25,458 nt of DNA from Syntrophaceae bacterium UBA5761 (GTDB lineage Bacteria; Desulfobacterota; Syntrophia; Syntrophales; UBA4778): NCBI GenBank assembly GCA_002418885.1, contig DIEZ01000006.1:1-25458 (forward strand), read 5' to 3'. Numbering within the stretch: position 1 is the stretch's first letter; every line of letters starts with the position of its first letter. Of the stretch, positions 1 through 8,114 are shown piece by piece. The position numbers and the translations under genes were made by a program. The notes under the pieces were generated by a model, which had not been told where the DNA came from, made no database searches, and saw only the letters and a list, made by a program, of their open reading frames with translations.

Positions 1-1
1 C

Positions 2-439
2 GAGGCGCAGCGCTCCCGCAAGGTCGCGGTGATCGAAAAGGCCCTCGCCCTGAACTGCCCCGACCCCAAGGACCCCCTCGATGTCCTGGCAAAGGTAGGG
101 GGGTTCGAGATCGGCGGCATAGCCGGCCTGATCCTCGGCGCCGCTTCGATGAAAAAGCCGGTCCTGGTGGACGGTTTCATTTCCACGGCCGGGGCGCTTA
201 TCGCGGCCCGGCTGGCCCCGCTTTCCTGCGACTACATGGTCGCCTCCCACCGGAGCATGGAGCAGGGCCATCGCATCGCCCTGGAATGTCTGGGGAAAAA
301 ACCCCTTCTCGACCTCGACCTGAGGCTGGGGGAGGGGACGGGGGCGGCGCTGGCGATGCACCTCGTGGAGGCGGCGGTCCGGGTAATGACGGAAGTGGCG
401 AGCTTCGAGGAGGCCTCCGTTTCGCAGGCGCAGACATGA
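2..439 (+). CDS. cobT: Nicotinate-nucleotide--dimethylbenzimidazole phosphoribosyltransferase, C-terminal part
   Basis: The reading frame is open from the window edge, so the N-terminal part lies outside. The enzyme transfers phosphoribose from nicotinate mononucleotide to 5,6-dimethylbenzimidazole, giving alpha-ribazole phosphate for the lower ligand of B12; it is cytosolic. The visible part carries the family's glycine-rich segment ([14 protein letters not shown]), the [13 protein letters not shown] block, the SHRSMEQGH block and the GEGTGAALA motif, whose Glu is the catalytic base in Salmonella CobT. The stop codon overlaps the cobS start (ATGA), so the two are translationally coupled and almost certainly co-transcribed. 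Nothing looks broken in the visible part. Confidence 0.95.
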   Translation, partial: EAQRSRKVAVIEKALALNCPDPKDPLDVLAKVGGFEIGGIAGLILGAASMKKPVLVDGFISTAGALIAARLAPLSCDYMVASHRSMEQGHRIALECLGKKPLLDLDLRLGEGTGAALAMHLVEAAVRVMTEVASFEEASVSQAQT

Positions 440-1170
440 AGCCCTTCTTCGCCGCCCTGCAGTTTCTGACGATCATCCCCGTTTCCGGGAAACTGGCCGG
501 GGGAGCCGATGAACTGAAAAGAAGCGTGCCTTATTTCCCGCTGGTAGGCCTCTTGATCGGCCTTGCCGCGGCGGGGGTCGACAGGGTCGTTTTCATGCAC
601 CTGCCGCCTTTGCCCGCCACCGTCCTTATCGTGATGTTCCTGGTGGGGGTTTCCGGCGGCCTCCACCTGGACGGCCTCGCCGACACGGCGGACGGTTTCT
701 TGAGTGCGCGGCCCAGGGAAAAGACGCTCGAGATCATGAGAGACAGCCGCACGGGGGTGATGGGGACGATCGCCGTCGTCTTCATAATCCTCTTCAGAGT
801 CGCCGTTCTCGAGCCGATCGCTTTTGATCAGCGCTGGAAGGTCGTTCTCCTGATGCCCTTCGCCGGCCGCATCGCCGTCGTCCTCATGATGGCCTTTCTC
901 CCTTATGTGAGGACGGCAGGAGGGATCGCGACGCTCTTTCAGGAAAAACGCTCTCCCCTTCATGCCCTGTGGGCGGTGTTTTTTTTCTTTCCGGCCTGGT
1001 GGTGGGTCGGCGGCTGGGTCGGTTTTGCCCTGGGGCTGCTCCCCTTTGTTGCGGCGGCCTTATTTGCGGCTTACTGCCTCCGCAAGGTCGGGGGTTTCAC
1101 GGGGGATACGCTGGGGGCCGTGTGCGAGTTGACCGAAGTCGTGCCGCCCCTGGTCGTTGTCGTCATGTGA
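436..1170 (+). CDS. cobS: Adenosylcobinamide-GDP ribazoletransferase (cobalamin synthase)
   Basis: This integral membrane enzyme joins adenosylcobinamide-GDP with alpha-ribazole (phosphate), the last step of B12 nucleotide-loop assembly. The 244-residue product starts [16 protein letters not shown], the usual CobS N-terminus, and has the conserved acidic motif [12 protein letters not shown] near residues 76-87, a DSRTG segment, several hydrophobic helices, and the late motif [10 protein letters not shown]. Length is normal for the family. The start at 436 overlaps the cobT stop; an upstream extension of the same frame is unlikely because it would overlap cobT by 150 bases. It fits with the mutase and adenosyltransferase genes further along the window, which need adenosylcobalamin. 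Confidence 0.95.
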   Translation: MKPFFAALQFLTIIPVSGKLAGGADELKRSVPYFPLVGLLIGLAAAGVDRVVFMHLPPLPATVLIVMFLVGVSGGLHLDGLADTADGFLSARPREKTLEIMRDSRTGVMGTIAVVFIILFRVAVLEPIAFDQRWKVVLLMPFAGRIAVVLMMAFLPYVRTAGGIATLFQEKRSPLHALWAVFFFFPAWWWVGGWVGFALGLLPFVAAALFAAYCLRKVGGFTGDTLGAVCELTEVVPPLVVVVM

Positions 1171-1231
1171 TGCTTTTTTTACGGTGCCACAAGAATAGGA
1201 AGGGATGGGTTAACGACAGTCGGAGGACATC

Positions 1232-2839
1232 ATGTTCAGAAAGACTTTTTTCGCGGTTCTTTTGTTGTCCGGAATATTCACGGCCTTAACCGGTAATTCA
1301 TGGTCGGCGCCCCGGGAAATCGACGCAGAAGCCGGAATCACCGGCGTCGTCGTATACGCAGACAGGGCGATGGTCAGGAAGGAGGCCGTCTGTGCCCTGC
1401 GACAGGGTAATAACCTCGTGCGTCTTACAGGAGTGACGTCGAACCTTATCGATAGGTCGGTACAAGTGGGTATCAAGGGTCAACCCACGACCCGCATCCT
1501 GGATGTCAAGGTAGAGCAGACTCACCTGCAGAAGGCGCATCCGGAGAAGATTCGGGCCCTTCAGGACAGGTTGGACGGTCTTAACAAGCGGATCAAGGCT
1601 TTGTCGGATGAGGCCGCCGCGATAAACGGGGCGAATGACTTCCTGAAGCGGGTGACCCCCTTCGCTCAAAACCAGAAGATAGGCCCCGCCGACGTGGAAA
1701 GGTACGCGCGTTTTCTCGAAAAGTCCCTGGCCGAGAACTTCAGCAAGACGGCAGACATCGAGGACCGACTGAAAAGGATGCAGGAGGAAAAGAAGGCCGT
1801 CGAGAACGAGCTGGCGGGGTTGATGCCTGCAGAAACCGTAAAATCGGTGGCCGTGCTCCTGCAGGCCGAAAAGAGTGGAGACGCAGTGCTGGCATTGTCG
1901 TACATCACCTCGGGTGCGGGATGGTCTCCTCAGTACGAGGTTCGGGCCGATTCGACCGGAGCAAGGGTGACTGTGAACGCCTTTGTCGCGATCCGGCAAT
2001 CGACGGGGGAGGACTGGAGGGACGCGCAGATCGAAGTCTCGACGGCGAAGCCCACTGTCGGCGGCGTCCCGCCTGAGCTTCCGGTGTGGTACGTCGATGT
2101 CTATCGACAGCGGCCGGTCCGCTCTAAAGCGGCCATGCCGGTCCTGCAAGAGGCGAGATTGACGGCCGAAGAAGAAGCGGGCGCGTCTTCTTTTGGAGGG
2201 GCGAAGGTAGAGGAACAGGCAACTTCAGCGAGCTTTATCCTTCCCCACCGGACAACCGTACCATCGGATGGGCAACCGCATAGGGTTCTTATTGCCTCAT
2301 CCGGGAAGGAGGCGACGTTCGAGTACTATGCCGTGCCGAAACTCTCGCCGTACGCCTACCTGAGGGCCGGACTTGAGACTCCTTTCTCGTTCCCCATGCT
2401 GTCCGGCGATGTGAATGTCTACCTCGACAGCATGTTTGTCAGTACCTGGCGCCTCCCAAAGACGGTGGTCCCCGGTGAAAAGATGGAGATTTCGCTCGGC
2501 GTCGACGAAGGGATCAAGGTGGGAAGGAAACTCTTGAGCAAGTTCACCGGGTATGAGGGCGTCATTTCCAGGGAAGCAAGGGTCAACTATGAATATTCGA
2601 TCGACGTAATGAACGGAAAAGGGCATGAGATTCGCCTTAACCTGATGGACCAGTTCCCGGTATCGAGGAATGAACAGATAAAGGTGGTGCGGGAGCGGCC
2701 TCAGGGAGGCGAGGCGCAGGTCTTGGACGGCGGGCTTATTTCCTGGGTTCTCAAGCTTGCGCCGCAGGAAAATAAAGAACTAAGGCTCAAGTTCCGGGTA
2801 GAACATCCGAAAGACCTGAAGGTCGTCGGGCTTGAATAA
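1232..2839 (+). CDS. Exported DUF4140/DUF4139 protein, mucoidy inhibitor MuiA family
   Basis: The 535-residue protein begins with a signal peptide (MFRK, a hydrophobic run, predicted cleavage near residues 24-27), so it is exported. An N-terminal DUF4140-type region (about residues 33-140; ITGVVVYADRAMVRK) is followed by a charged, probably coiled-coil stretch (about 95-200). A C-terminal DUF4139 region follows (about 215-535), with the typical GAGWSPQYEVRAD and QSTGEDWRDAQIEVSTAKP blocks. The family is named after a mucoidy-linked gene; its biochemical role is not established. The start has a good ribosome site (GGAGG about 6 bases upstream). It is the last gene before a strong terminator. 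I find no functional link to the cob genes beyond orientation. Confidence 0.85.
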   Translation: MFRKTFFAVLLLSGIFTALTGNSWSAPREIDAEAGITGVVVYADRAMVRKEAVCALRQGNNLVRLTGVTSNLIDRSVQVGIKGQPTTRILDVKVEQTHLQKAHPEKIRALQDRLDGLNKRIKALSDEAAAINGANDFLKRVTPFAQNQKIGPADVERYARFLEKSLAENFSKTADIEDRLKRMQEEKKAVENELAGLMPAETVKSVAVLLQAEKSGDAVLALSYITSGAGWSPQYEVRADSTGARVTVNAFVAIRQSTGEDWRDAQIEVSTAKPTVGGVPPELPVWYVDVYRQRPVRSKAAMPVLQEARLTAEEEAGASSFGGAKVEEQATSASFILPHRTTVPSDGQPHRVLIASSGKEATFEYYAVPKLSPYAYLRAGLETPFSFPMLSGDVNVYLDSMFVSTWRLPKTVVPGEKMEISLGVDEGIKVGRKLLSKFTGYEGVISREARVNYEYSIDVMNGKGHEIRLNLMDQFPVSRNEQIKVVRERPQGGEAQVLDGGLISWVLKLAPQENKELRLKFRVEHPKDLKVVGLE

Positions 2840-2848
2840 AGGAAAGAA

Positions 2849-2886
2849 AAGGCCCGGGGCGGTCTTGAACGACGGCCCCGGGCCTT
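2849..2886. terminator. Bidirectional intrinsic terminator between convergent genes
   Basis: A perfect 12-bp GC-rich inverted repeat (AAGGCCCGGGGC / GCCCCGGGCCTT) with a 14-base loop lies between the stops of the MuiA-family gene (+) and the oxidoreductase gene (-). The minus-strand tail reads TTTTCTTTCC, the plus-strand tail only TTTCC, so it should work best for the minus-strand operon. Confidence 0.85.
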
Positions 2887-2890
2887 TCCG

Positions 2891-4222
2891 TCACAGCTTT
2901 CGCATCAGCATCTGGGCGGCGATGTGGATTGCGTCCCAGGCACCGCCGAAGGGCGGGGCGTAAGCGAGGTCCAGACAGCCGATCTCTTCGAGGGTCATGC
3001 CGTTCCAGAGGGCTACGGAGAGACAGTTTATTCTCATGACGGCGCCTTTTTCGGCGACCGATTGGGCACCGAGCAGTTTCCCCGTGGTCTTGTCGGCGAC
3101 GAGCTTCAACGCCAGCTTTTCGCCTCTCGCCATGGGACGTCCGACGGGCAGTCCCTGGATGATAGTGCTCACGGGCTGGAAGCCGTGATTCAGGGCCTCT
3201 TCTTCCGTGATGCCGGCGGCGGCGGCTTCAAGGTTGAAGACCTTGAAAGACTGGGCACCCACGACGCCGGGAAATTTTGTCGACGCCCCACCGATATTCT
3301 GGCCGGCCGTACGCCCCTGCTTGTTCGCCACATCCCCCAGCGGGTTGTAAGTCCATTTGCCGATGACGCGGTGGAAGACCTCGCAGCAATCGCCCACGGC
3401 ATAGACTTCTTCCCGGGAGGTGCGCTGGAAGAAGTCTACTTTGATGGCGTTCCTACCCATTTCAACGCCCAGTGATTCCGCCAGCTTTGTGTTCGGCCTC
3501 GCGCCGACCCCGATCAGGATTATGTCTGCCTCGAGGTTTCCCTTGTCGGTTACAAGCCGGAGCGCGAAGTCCTTTCCTTTCTCGATGGCAAGCGACCCAG
3601 TCAGTGGAAGAAATACTATTTTATTCTTTTCAAGCTCTTCCGTTATCAACTTTGATAATTCTGCATCCCACCGTGGAGCCGGATAAAGATATTTGGCGAG
3701 GACATAGGTATCGATACCGAGATTTCGAAAGGCTTCGCACATCTCCATGCCGATGTAGCCGGCCCCTACTATAACGGCCTTCCGACACCTTTTCTCGTTC
3801 AAGAAGGACTTTATCCTCAGGGCGTCCGTCAGATTCCGCAAGGTGAAGACGCCTTCCAGGTCTTCGCCCGGAAGTCCGAGCTTCACGGCCTCCGCTCCGG
3901 TCGCCATGACAAGGATATCATAGGGCAGGGCCGAGCCGTCGGAGAGATGGACGGTTCCTTTTGCCGCATCGATGCCATCCACGCGGGTCTTGATCCTGAC
4001 GTCAATGCCCGTCTTCTTGAAATCCTCCGGAGTTCTAATGACGAGTCGCTTATAGTCTTTGATTACATCACCGATGTAATAGGGCATCGGTCAGGCTGCA
4101 TAAGAGACGAATTCACCCCGCTCGACCATTGTGATCTGCAACGAAGGGTCTCTTCTTTTAGCCTCAGCAGCAGTGGATGGTCCGGCCGAACCTCCACCTA
4201 TGATGATAACGTTTTGGCTCAT
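2891..4222 (-). CDS. Selenocysteine-containing FAD/NAD(P)-dependent disulfide oxidoreductase (CoA-disulfide reductase / NADH oxidase family)
   Basis: Read through one in-frame TGA (4093-4091, residue 44), the frame gives a complete 443-residue protein. The order is an FAD-binding GGGSAG motif at residues 9-14, the active-site segment SYAA-U-PMPYYIGD, an NAD(P)-binding GAGYIG motif, VYAVGD near the second FAD contact, and the C-terminal YAPPF motif typical of CoA-disulfide reductase and Nox enzymes. In that family the residue at this point is the redox-active Cys (Cys43 in Staphylococcus CoADR), so TGA replaces exactly the catalytic Cys codon. An 8-bp hairpin with a GGU loop follows at SECIS distance. 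Starting at the next ATG (4087) would delete the FAD site and active site. The start at 4222 has AAAGGA about 10 bases upstream. It is the second gene of a two-gene operon. Likely role: NAD(P)H-dependent reduction of CoA disulfide, persulfide, polysulfide or oxygen; the exact substrate cannot be told. Confidence 0.88.
4062..4080 (-). promoter_or_regulatory. Bacterial-type SECIS hairpin downstream of in-frame UGA
   Basis: On the minus strand, ATTACATC-GGT-GATGTAAT forms a perfect 8-bp stem with a 3-base GGU loop. Counting the U of the UGA as 1, the GGU occupies positions 22-24, the same place as the SelB-contacting GGU in E. coli formate dehydrogenase SECIS as I remember that sequence. It lies inside the coding sequence (YYIGDVI). 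An alternative 7-bp stem (ACCGATG / CATCGGT) overlaps it. Confidence 0.8.
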
Positions 4223-4251
4223 CGTTGTTGATCCTTTCCGTACTCTTTTTT

Positions 4252-4268
4252 CCAGGACACCGTCCTAG
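4252..4268 (-). promoter_or_regulatory. Second GGU-loop hairpin, possible SECIS-like element or intercistronic structure
   Basis: On the minus strand a 7-bp stem (one G-U pair) closes a GGU triloop: CTAGGAC-GGT-GTCCTGG. The loop lies at bases 25-27 counted from the UGA stop of the C_GCAxxG_C_C gene. No U-run follows, so it is not an intrinsic terminator. It could be a SECIS for that UGA, an mRNA processing or stability hairpin, or chance. Confidence 0.35.
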
Positions 4269-4282
4269 CTCAGGGCAGCGCT

Positions 4283-4852
4283 TCACCCTTTGGGGTCGCA
4301 ACTCCCTGCATCATCTTTCAGGTTTTCGACGTTTTTGCCAAAAGGTTTTGAGGCCTCTTTGTCCTTGTCCGAAAGGGCAAGTTCCGCCGCTATTCTGGCG
4401 GCGTCTGTGATAAGCTCACGGCAGAAGAGGGCATGCTCGCGGCAGAGCCATGTATCTTTCCATTTTGATGTCAGATCTCTGCAGAGCGTGTTCCCAAATT
4501 TTTCCTCCAGCCTGTTCGGAATTTGATTGAAAAGTCTGTAAAGGCCCGGCTTTCCGTAAAGCTGTTCGGCGGCTTTTTTTACCGCTTCTTTCCCCTCGCC
4601 CTCGGGAAGCGAGCTTCTTCCATGAACGGCTCCGACGGCGAGGACAGCGCCGGTAATTGCCCCACACGTGTCACCGAAAAGTCCCACGCCACCTCCAAAG
4701 CCTGTCGCCATCTTTTTGACTTCCTGCGGTAACCCCGTATCTATGAGGCTGATCACCGCCTCGGTCACGCACTCCGCACAGTTGTACCCCAGACTGAAAT
4801 TTTTTCTGGCCCTTTGCTTGATTTCCTCTATCTTGGCTTCCTTATCCATCAT
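4283..4852 (-). CDS. C_GCAxxG_C_C family redox-type protein
   Basis: The 189-residue cytosolic protein matches the C_GCAxxG_C_C family: an N-terminal Cys pair in YNCAECV (C25, C28), GFGGGVGLFGDTCGAITGA as the GCAxxG-like block, and further Cys residues in NTLCRDL and WLCREHALFC. Members are thought to be redox or metal proteins, but no reaction is established. The start has AAGGGGGAG just upstream; a second ATG follows immediately. It is first in an operon with the selenoprotein oxidoreductase 60 bases downstream, so the two may share a thiol-redox task. The listed end is the UGA at 4285-4283. Reading that UGA as Sec would add only U-S-A-A-L-S before a TAG at 4267-4265 (see findings). Confidence 0.85.
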   Translation of the reverse strand: MMDKEAKIEEIKQRARKNFSLGYNCAECVTEAVISLIDTGLPQEVKKMATGFGGGVGLFGDTCGAITGAVLAVGAVHGRSSLPEGEGKEAVKKAAEQLYGKPGLYRLFNQIPNRLEEKFGNTLCRDLTSKWKDTWLCREHALFCRELITDAARIAAELALSDKDKEASKPFGKNVENLKDDAGSCDPKG

Positions 4853-4883
4853 TCAATCTCCCCCTTTTCTCAAATTGGTGGAG

Positions 4884-4911
4884 ATTATACGGCAGCGTCG
4901 AGTATTGTCAA
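4884..4911 (-). promoter_or_regulatory. Sigma70-type promoter of the redox operon
   Basis: On the minus strand, TTGACA (4911-4906), a 16-base spacer and TATAAT (4889-4884) form a consensus promoter. The predicted transcript starts near 4877, about 25 bases before the C_GCAxxG_C_C start codon. Both boxes match 6 of 6. Confidence 0.8.
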
Positions 4912-5030
4912 GCATCCGTTGCTTTCATTTTCACTTGACTCTTGCAATTTTCGCCTCATCTGGTACCAATTACCGGCCTTAGATGAACCGACGAAACACC
5001 CAAGACATTCCTCTCTGGAGGTTTTCGATA

Positions 5031-7118
5031 ATGCGAAATTTTCTTGAACCGGGGTCCGTGGCCTTCATCGGTGCCTCGCGGAAGACGGGAACAGGGGCGT
5101 ACAACGGCGTGGAAATGATGTTGCGTTACGGTTACAAGGGACGCATCTACCCGATCAACCCGCAGGCCGGAGAGATCTGCGGTCTCAGGGCTTTCTCCTC
5201 AGTGGCGGACCTGCCGGAACCGGTAGACCTCGCCATCATTTCTGTGGGCCGCGACCATGTGGTGCCCGCTTTCAGCGAGTGCATCAGGTGCGGGATCAAG
5301 TCCGTCGTGATCATTAGTCAGGGGTTCTCCGACGCCGACGAAAAAGGTAGTGCCTTGCAGGCGGAGATCGTTCGGATGGCGCGGGGAAAGGGGGTGCGCG
5401 TCCTGGGTCCCAATACTATGGGGATGCTGAACAATTTCAAGAACTTTTGGACGGGTTTTATCGACATCCCCGCCCCGGAGGAATTCCCTCCCGTATCGGT
5501 CGTTGCCCAGACGGGCCTGGTACAGGTGGCCTACCAGAATTTGGCCTATCAGAGCTGGGGTAAGGCGATCGACATAGGGAACGCCTGCGACGTCGATTTT
5601 GTGGACGCCTTGGAATACTTAGGTGACGACCCGGAGACGAAGGTCATCGTCTTCCACATGGAAGGCGTGCTCAGGGGGAAGGAATTCCTGGAGGCGGCGT
5701 CACGGGTGTCGTTCGAGAAGCCGGTCGTGGTCCTGAAGACCGGCCGCAGTAAGGCAGGCGCCGAGGCTGCGCTTTCCCATACCGGTTCCCTTGTCGGCGA
5801 GGATGAGGTCAACGACGCCGCCTTCGACCGTGCCGGCATCATCCGCGCCAAAAGTACCGTCGAGATGCGAGATGCCGTCAAGGCGCTCCTCCGCTTCGGA
5901 GAGATGGGCGGAACCAGGCTCGGCGTCATAACTGCGACGGGGGCGGGAGGGATCATGGCCACCGATGCCTGCGAGGACTACGGCCTCACGCTGGGACGCG
6001 TTCCGGAAGGCCTGCCGGCCTTGCTGACCAAGGGGATGCCCGATTGGATCCACGTGGGAAACCCCGTTGACATCTGGCCCATCGGGATGATCGGTCACAA
6101 CTATCCGCAGGTGTTGCATGCGACCCTTGTGGAGCTACTCAAGTCGCCGGAGTTCGACGGGGTAATGGGGATCGTCCCCAACTTCAACTCCCCGCTCCAC
6201 GCCGACATGTCGGTTGTCGATGCCGTGAGGGAGGCCCGGCGGCAAGCGGGGAACGATAAGCCCGTCGCCCTGTGGGTCTACGGCGAGAGCGCCTCGGGGG
6301 AGAAAGAATTGGAGTCTATAAACGGCGTGGCCTGTTTTGAATCGATAGAGCAGGCCGTGCAGGGGCTCTCCTTCTGCTACAGGTACCATCGGATAAGGCA
6401 GAGGAAGGTTCCTCGGCAACGGAGTTTCTCATACGGGGGCGCGGCCGTCGAAGCGCTCTTGCGCGGGGGAAGGGCGAAGAAAATCCTTCTTGGGAAGGAT
6501 GCCCTTGCCCTCCTGTCTGAATTCGGGATGCCGACGGTCCTCGGCAGGACGGCCGGCGACCGGCAGGGCGTGGAGGAGGCGGCCGAATCGATCGGTTACC
6601 CTGTGGTTCTCAAGCTTTACGGTGACGCTTTCCTACACAAGAGCGAGTGGGGCGGCGTAGTGACGGGCATCCGCAACAAGAAAGAGTTGCGGGAGGCCAT
6701 GAAAAGAATCACGGAAAGGGTGCGCAGTCGGGACTCGCGGGTCGAGGTCGGTTTCGAGGTTCAGAAGCAGGTCTCCGGTAAGGAGTTGCTCCTTGGGTTG
6801 AAGCGGGACCCCGGCTTTGGCCTCGTGCTCGTCTGTGGTTTCGGCGGCATCTACACGGAGGTCTTCCGGGATATCACCCGCCGGCTGGTGCCGGTCGACA
6901 GGCGGGAGGCCGAAGAGATGGTACGGTCGCTCAAGTGCTACCCGCTCTTGACCGGGGTGCGAGGAGAAAGGGGTGTCGACATCGAAGGACTTCTGGATGT
7001 CCTCGAAAGACTCTCCTTTTTGGCCACCCAGGTGCCGGGTATCGCGGAACTGGACATCAACCCCCTGATGGTCGATGCCGCCGGTTGCGTTGCGGTGGAC
7101 GCGCGAGTCATATTCTGA
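5031..7118 (+). CDS. Acyl-CoA synthetase (NDP-forming), acetate--CoA ligase (ADP-forming) family, fused alpha-beta type
   Basis: The enzyme interconverts acyl-CoA, ADP and phosphate with acid, CoA and ATP. The 695-residue protein has a CoA-binding Rossmann domain (residues 1-130; SVAFIGASRKTGTG), succinyl-CoA-synthetase-like domains (about 150-440) with the phosphorylated His at residue 250 in LSHTGSLVGED, and a C-terminal ATP-grasp domain (about 475-695) with LHKSEWGGV (His536) and ELDINPLMVD. Alpha and beta parts are fused, as in many bacterial homologues. I chose the ATG at 5031 because CTGGAGG lies 9 bases upstream and the family begins at this point; an in-frame ATG at 4983 lacks a ribosome site. 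It stands alone between divergent and convergent neighbours. In an anaerobe it could conserve ATP from acyl-CoA; substrate cannot be read from sequence. Confidence 0.9.
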   Translation: MRNFLEPGSVAFIGASRKTGTGAYNGVEMMLRYGYKGRIYPINPQAGEICGLRAFSSVADLPEPVDLAIISVGRDHVVPAFSECIRCGIKSVVIISQGFSDADEKGSALQAEIVRMARGKGVRVLGPNTMGMLNNFKNFWTGFIDIPAPEEFPPVSVVAQTGLVQVAYQNLAYQSWGKAIDIGNACDVDFVDALEYLGDDPETKVIVFHMEGVLRGKEFLEAASRVSFEKPVVVLKTGRSKAGAEAALSHTGSLVGEDEVNDAAFDRAGIIRAKSTVEMRDAVKALLRFGEMGGTRLGVITATGAGGIMATDACEDYGLTLGRVPEGLPALLTKGMPDWIHVGNPVDIWPIGMIGHNYPQVLHATLVELLKSPEFDGVMGIVPNFNSPLHADMSVVDAVREARRQAGNDKPVALWVYGESASGEKELESINGVACFESIEQAVQGLSFCYRYHRIRQRKVPRQRSFSYGGAAVEALLRGGRAKKILLGKDALALLSEFGMPTVLGRTAGDRQGVEEAAESIGYPVVLKLYGDAFLHKSEWGGVVTGIRNKKELREAMKRITERVRSRDSRVEVGFEVQKQVSGKELLLGLKRDPGFGLVLVCGFGGIYTEVFRDITRRLVPVDRREAEEMVRSLKCYPLLTGVRGERGVDIEGLLDVLERLSFLATQVPGIAELDINPLMVDAAGCVAVDARVIF

Positions 7119-7148
7119 CGTTACGGCAGCTTCGGTTGCCCACTGGTC

Positions 7149-7925
7149 CTACCTGTTTTTCCAGGCCGGTTTCCTCTTCTCCAAGAAGGCCTTGAGGCCT
7201 TCTGCGGCGTCTTCGGCGAAGAGGTTCGCGACCATCACCTGATTGCCGTGGGCGTAAGCCTGGGCGTCGGAGAGGTTGACCTGGGTGTAGAAGGCCTGCT
7301 TTCCGATGCCGAGCGTGAGGCGACTGGCCTCTGCTATCTTTTCCGCCATCGCCCCCACTTCCTCGTCCAGTCGGTTCGCCGGGACCGCCTTGTTTATCAG
7401 CCCGTACTGCTCGGCCTCGCGGGCGGATATCATGCGTCCTGTGAAGAGCATCTCCAGGGCGCGCTTCCGGCCCACGGAGCGCACCAACGGGATGGCGGGC
7501 GTGGAGCAGAAAAGACCGATCCGGACACCGGGGGTCCCGAATTGAGTCCCCTCTTCCGCGACGGCGAGGTCGCAGGCCGCGACGAGCTGGCAACCGGCAG
7601 CAGCGGCCACCCCGTGAACTTTCGCGATCACCGGCTGTGGGAGCTCCTGGAGCTTCAGCATGAAACTGCTGCAAACCTCGAATATCCCCCTATAATCGGC
7701 CATGCCTTTTCCCACCATCTCGGAAATATCGTGGCCCGATGAGAAGACCTTGCCCGCCCCCTGTATGATTATTACCTTAACGTCATGACGTTCTTTGATT
7801 CCGTCGAGCAGGCCGTTCAACTCTTTCAGCATGGCCAGAGACAGGGCGTTCCTCTTCTCCGGGTGGTTGAGCGTGATCGTGCCCACGGCTTCTTTCGCTT
7901 CGAATAGGATGTATCGGTACTCCAT
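7149..7925 (-). CDS. Enoyl-CoA hydratase/isomerase family protein, ECHDC3-like, catalytic Glu pair absent
   Basis: The 258-residue crotonase-fold protein has the N-terminal NHPEKRNALS block, the oxyanion-hole segment FSSGHDISEM, the HGVAAAAGCQL block and GLFCSTP. This combination (LPQPVIAKVHG, AAGCQLVA, GLFCSTP) resembles the ECHDC3-like branch. At the two positions that carry the catalytic glutamates of classical crotonase (Glu144 and Glu164 of the rat enzyme) it has Gln113 and Gly133, so ordinary hydration of enoyl-CoA is doubtful. The start at 7925 follows a GGGGGG ribosome site; an upstream ATG at 7955 would overlap that site. It is a single minus-strand gene, convergent with the acyl-CoA synthetase and divergent from the aminotransferase. 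Confidence 0.88.
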   Translation of the reverse strand: MEYRYILFEAKEAVGTITLNHPEKRNALSLAMLKELNGLLDGIKERHDVKVIIIQGAGKVFSSGHDISEMVGKGMADYRGIFEVCSSFMLKLQELPQPVIAKVHGVAAAAGCQLVAACDLAVAEEGTQFGTPGVRIGLFCSTPAIPLVRSVGRKRALEMLFTGRMISAREAEQYGLINKAVPANRLDEEVGAMAEKIAEASRLTLGIGKQAFYTQVNLSDAQAYAHGNQVMVANLFAEDAAEGLKAFLEKRKPAWKNR

Positions 7926-7964
7926 ATCCCCCCCTTTTTTTATTTGAGAGCACAAACTCGTACG

Positions 7965-7993
7965 TGAATACTAAGAGGTCCGTCAGCTGTCAA
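7965..7993 (-). promoter_or_regulatory. Promoter of the crotonase-family gene
   Basis: On the minus strand, TTGACA (7993-7988), a 17-base spacer and TATTCA (7970-7965). The -35 box is perfect and the -10 box matches 4 of 6. It lies about 40 bases upstream of the chosen start codon. Confidence 0.55.
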
Positions 7994-8023
7994 GCTTAAA
8001 GAACCTGCGTGAAAAGCGGCACC

Positions 8024-8051
8024 TTGAATCGACAACAAAAAGTTGTAGAAT
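8024..8051 (+). promoter_or_regulatory. Promoter of the aminotransferase gene
   Basis: TTGAAT, a 16-base spacer and TAGAAT, each one mismatch from consensus, about 63 bases upstream of the start. The spacer contains a small inverted repeat (ACAAC-AAAAA-GTTGT) that could be an operator, but is short enough to be chance. Confidence 0.5.
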
Positions 8052-8114
8052 TTTTTTATCGATTGTATTAGAAATCACTGATTTAAAGGCGATGCTTAAG
8101 GAGTTGTTCGGTTT

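Noticed and set aside
2891..4087. Oxidoreductase starting at the ATG at 4087, or a pseudogene broken by the TGA at 4091-4093
   Set aside because: A start at 4087 removes the FAD-binding motif and active site that are intact just upstream in the same frame. A pseudogene would not be expected to have its only stop exactly at the catalytic Cys followed by a perfect GGU-loop hairpin.
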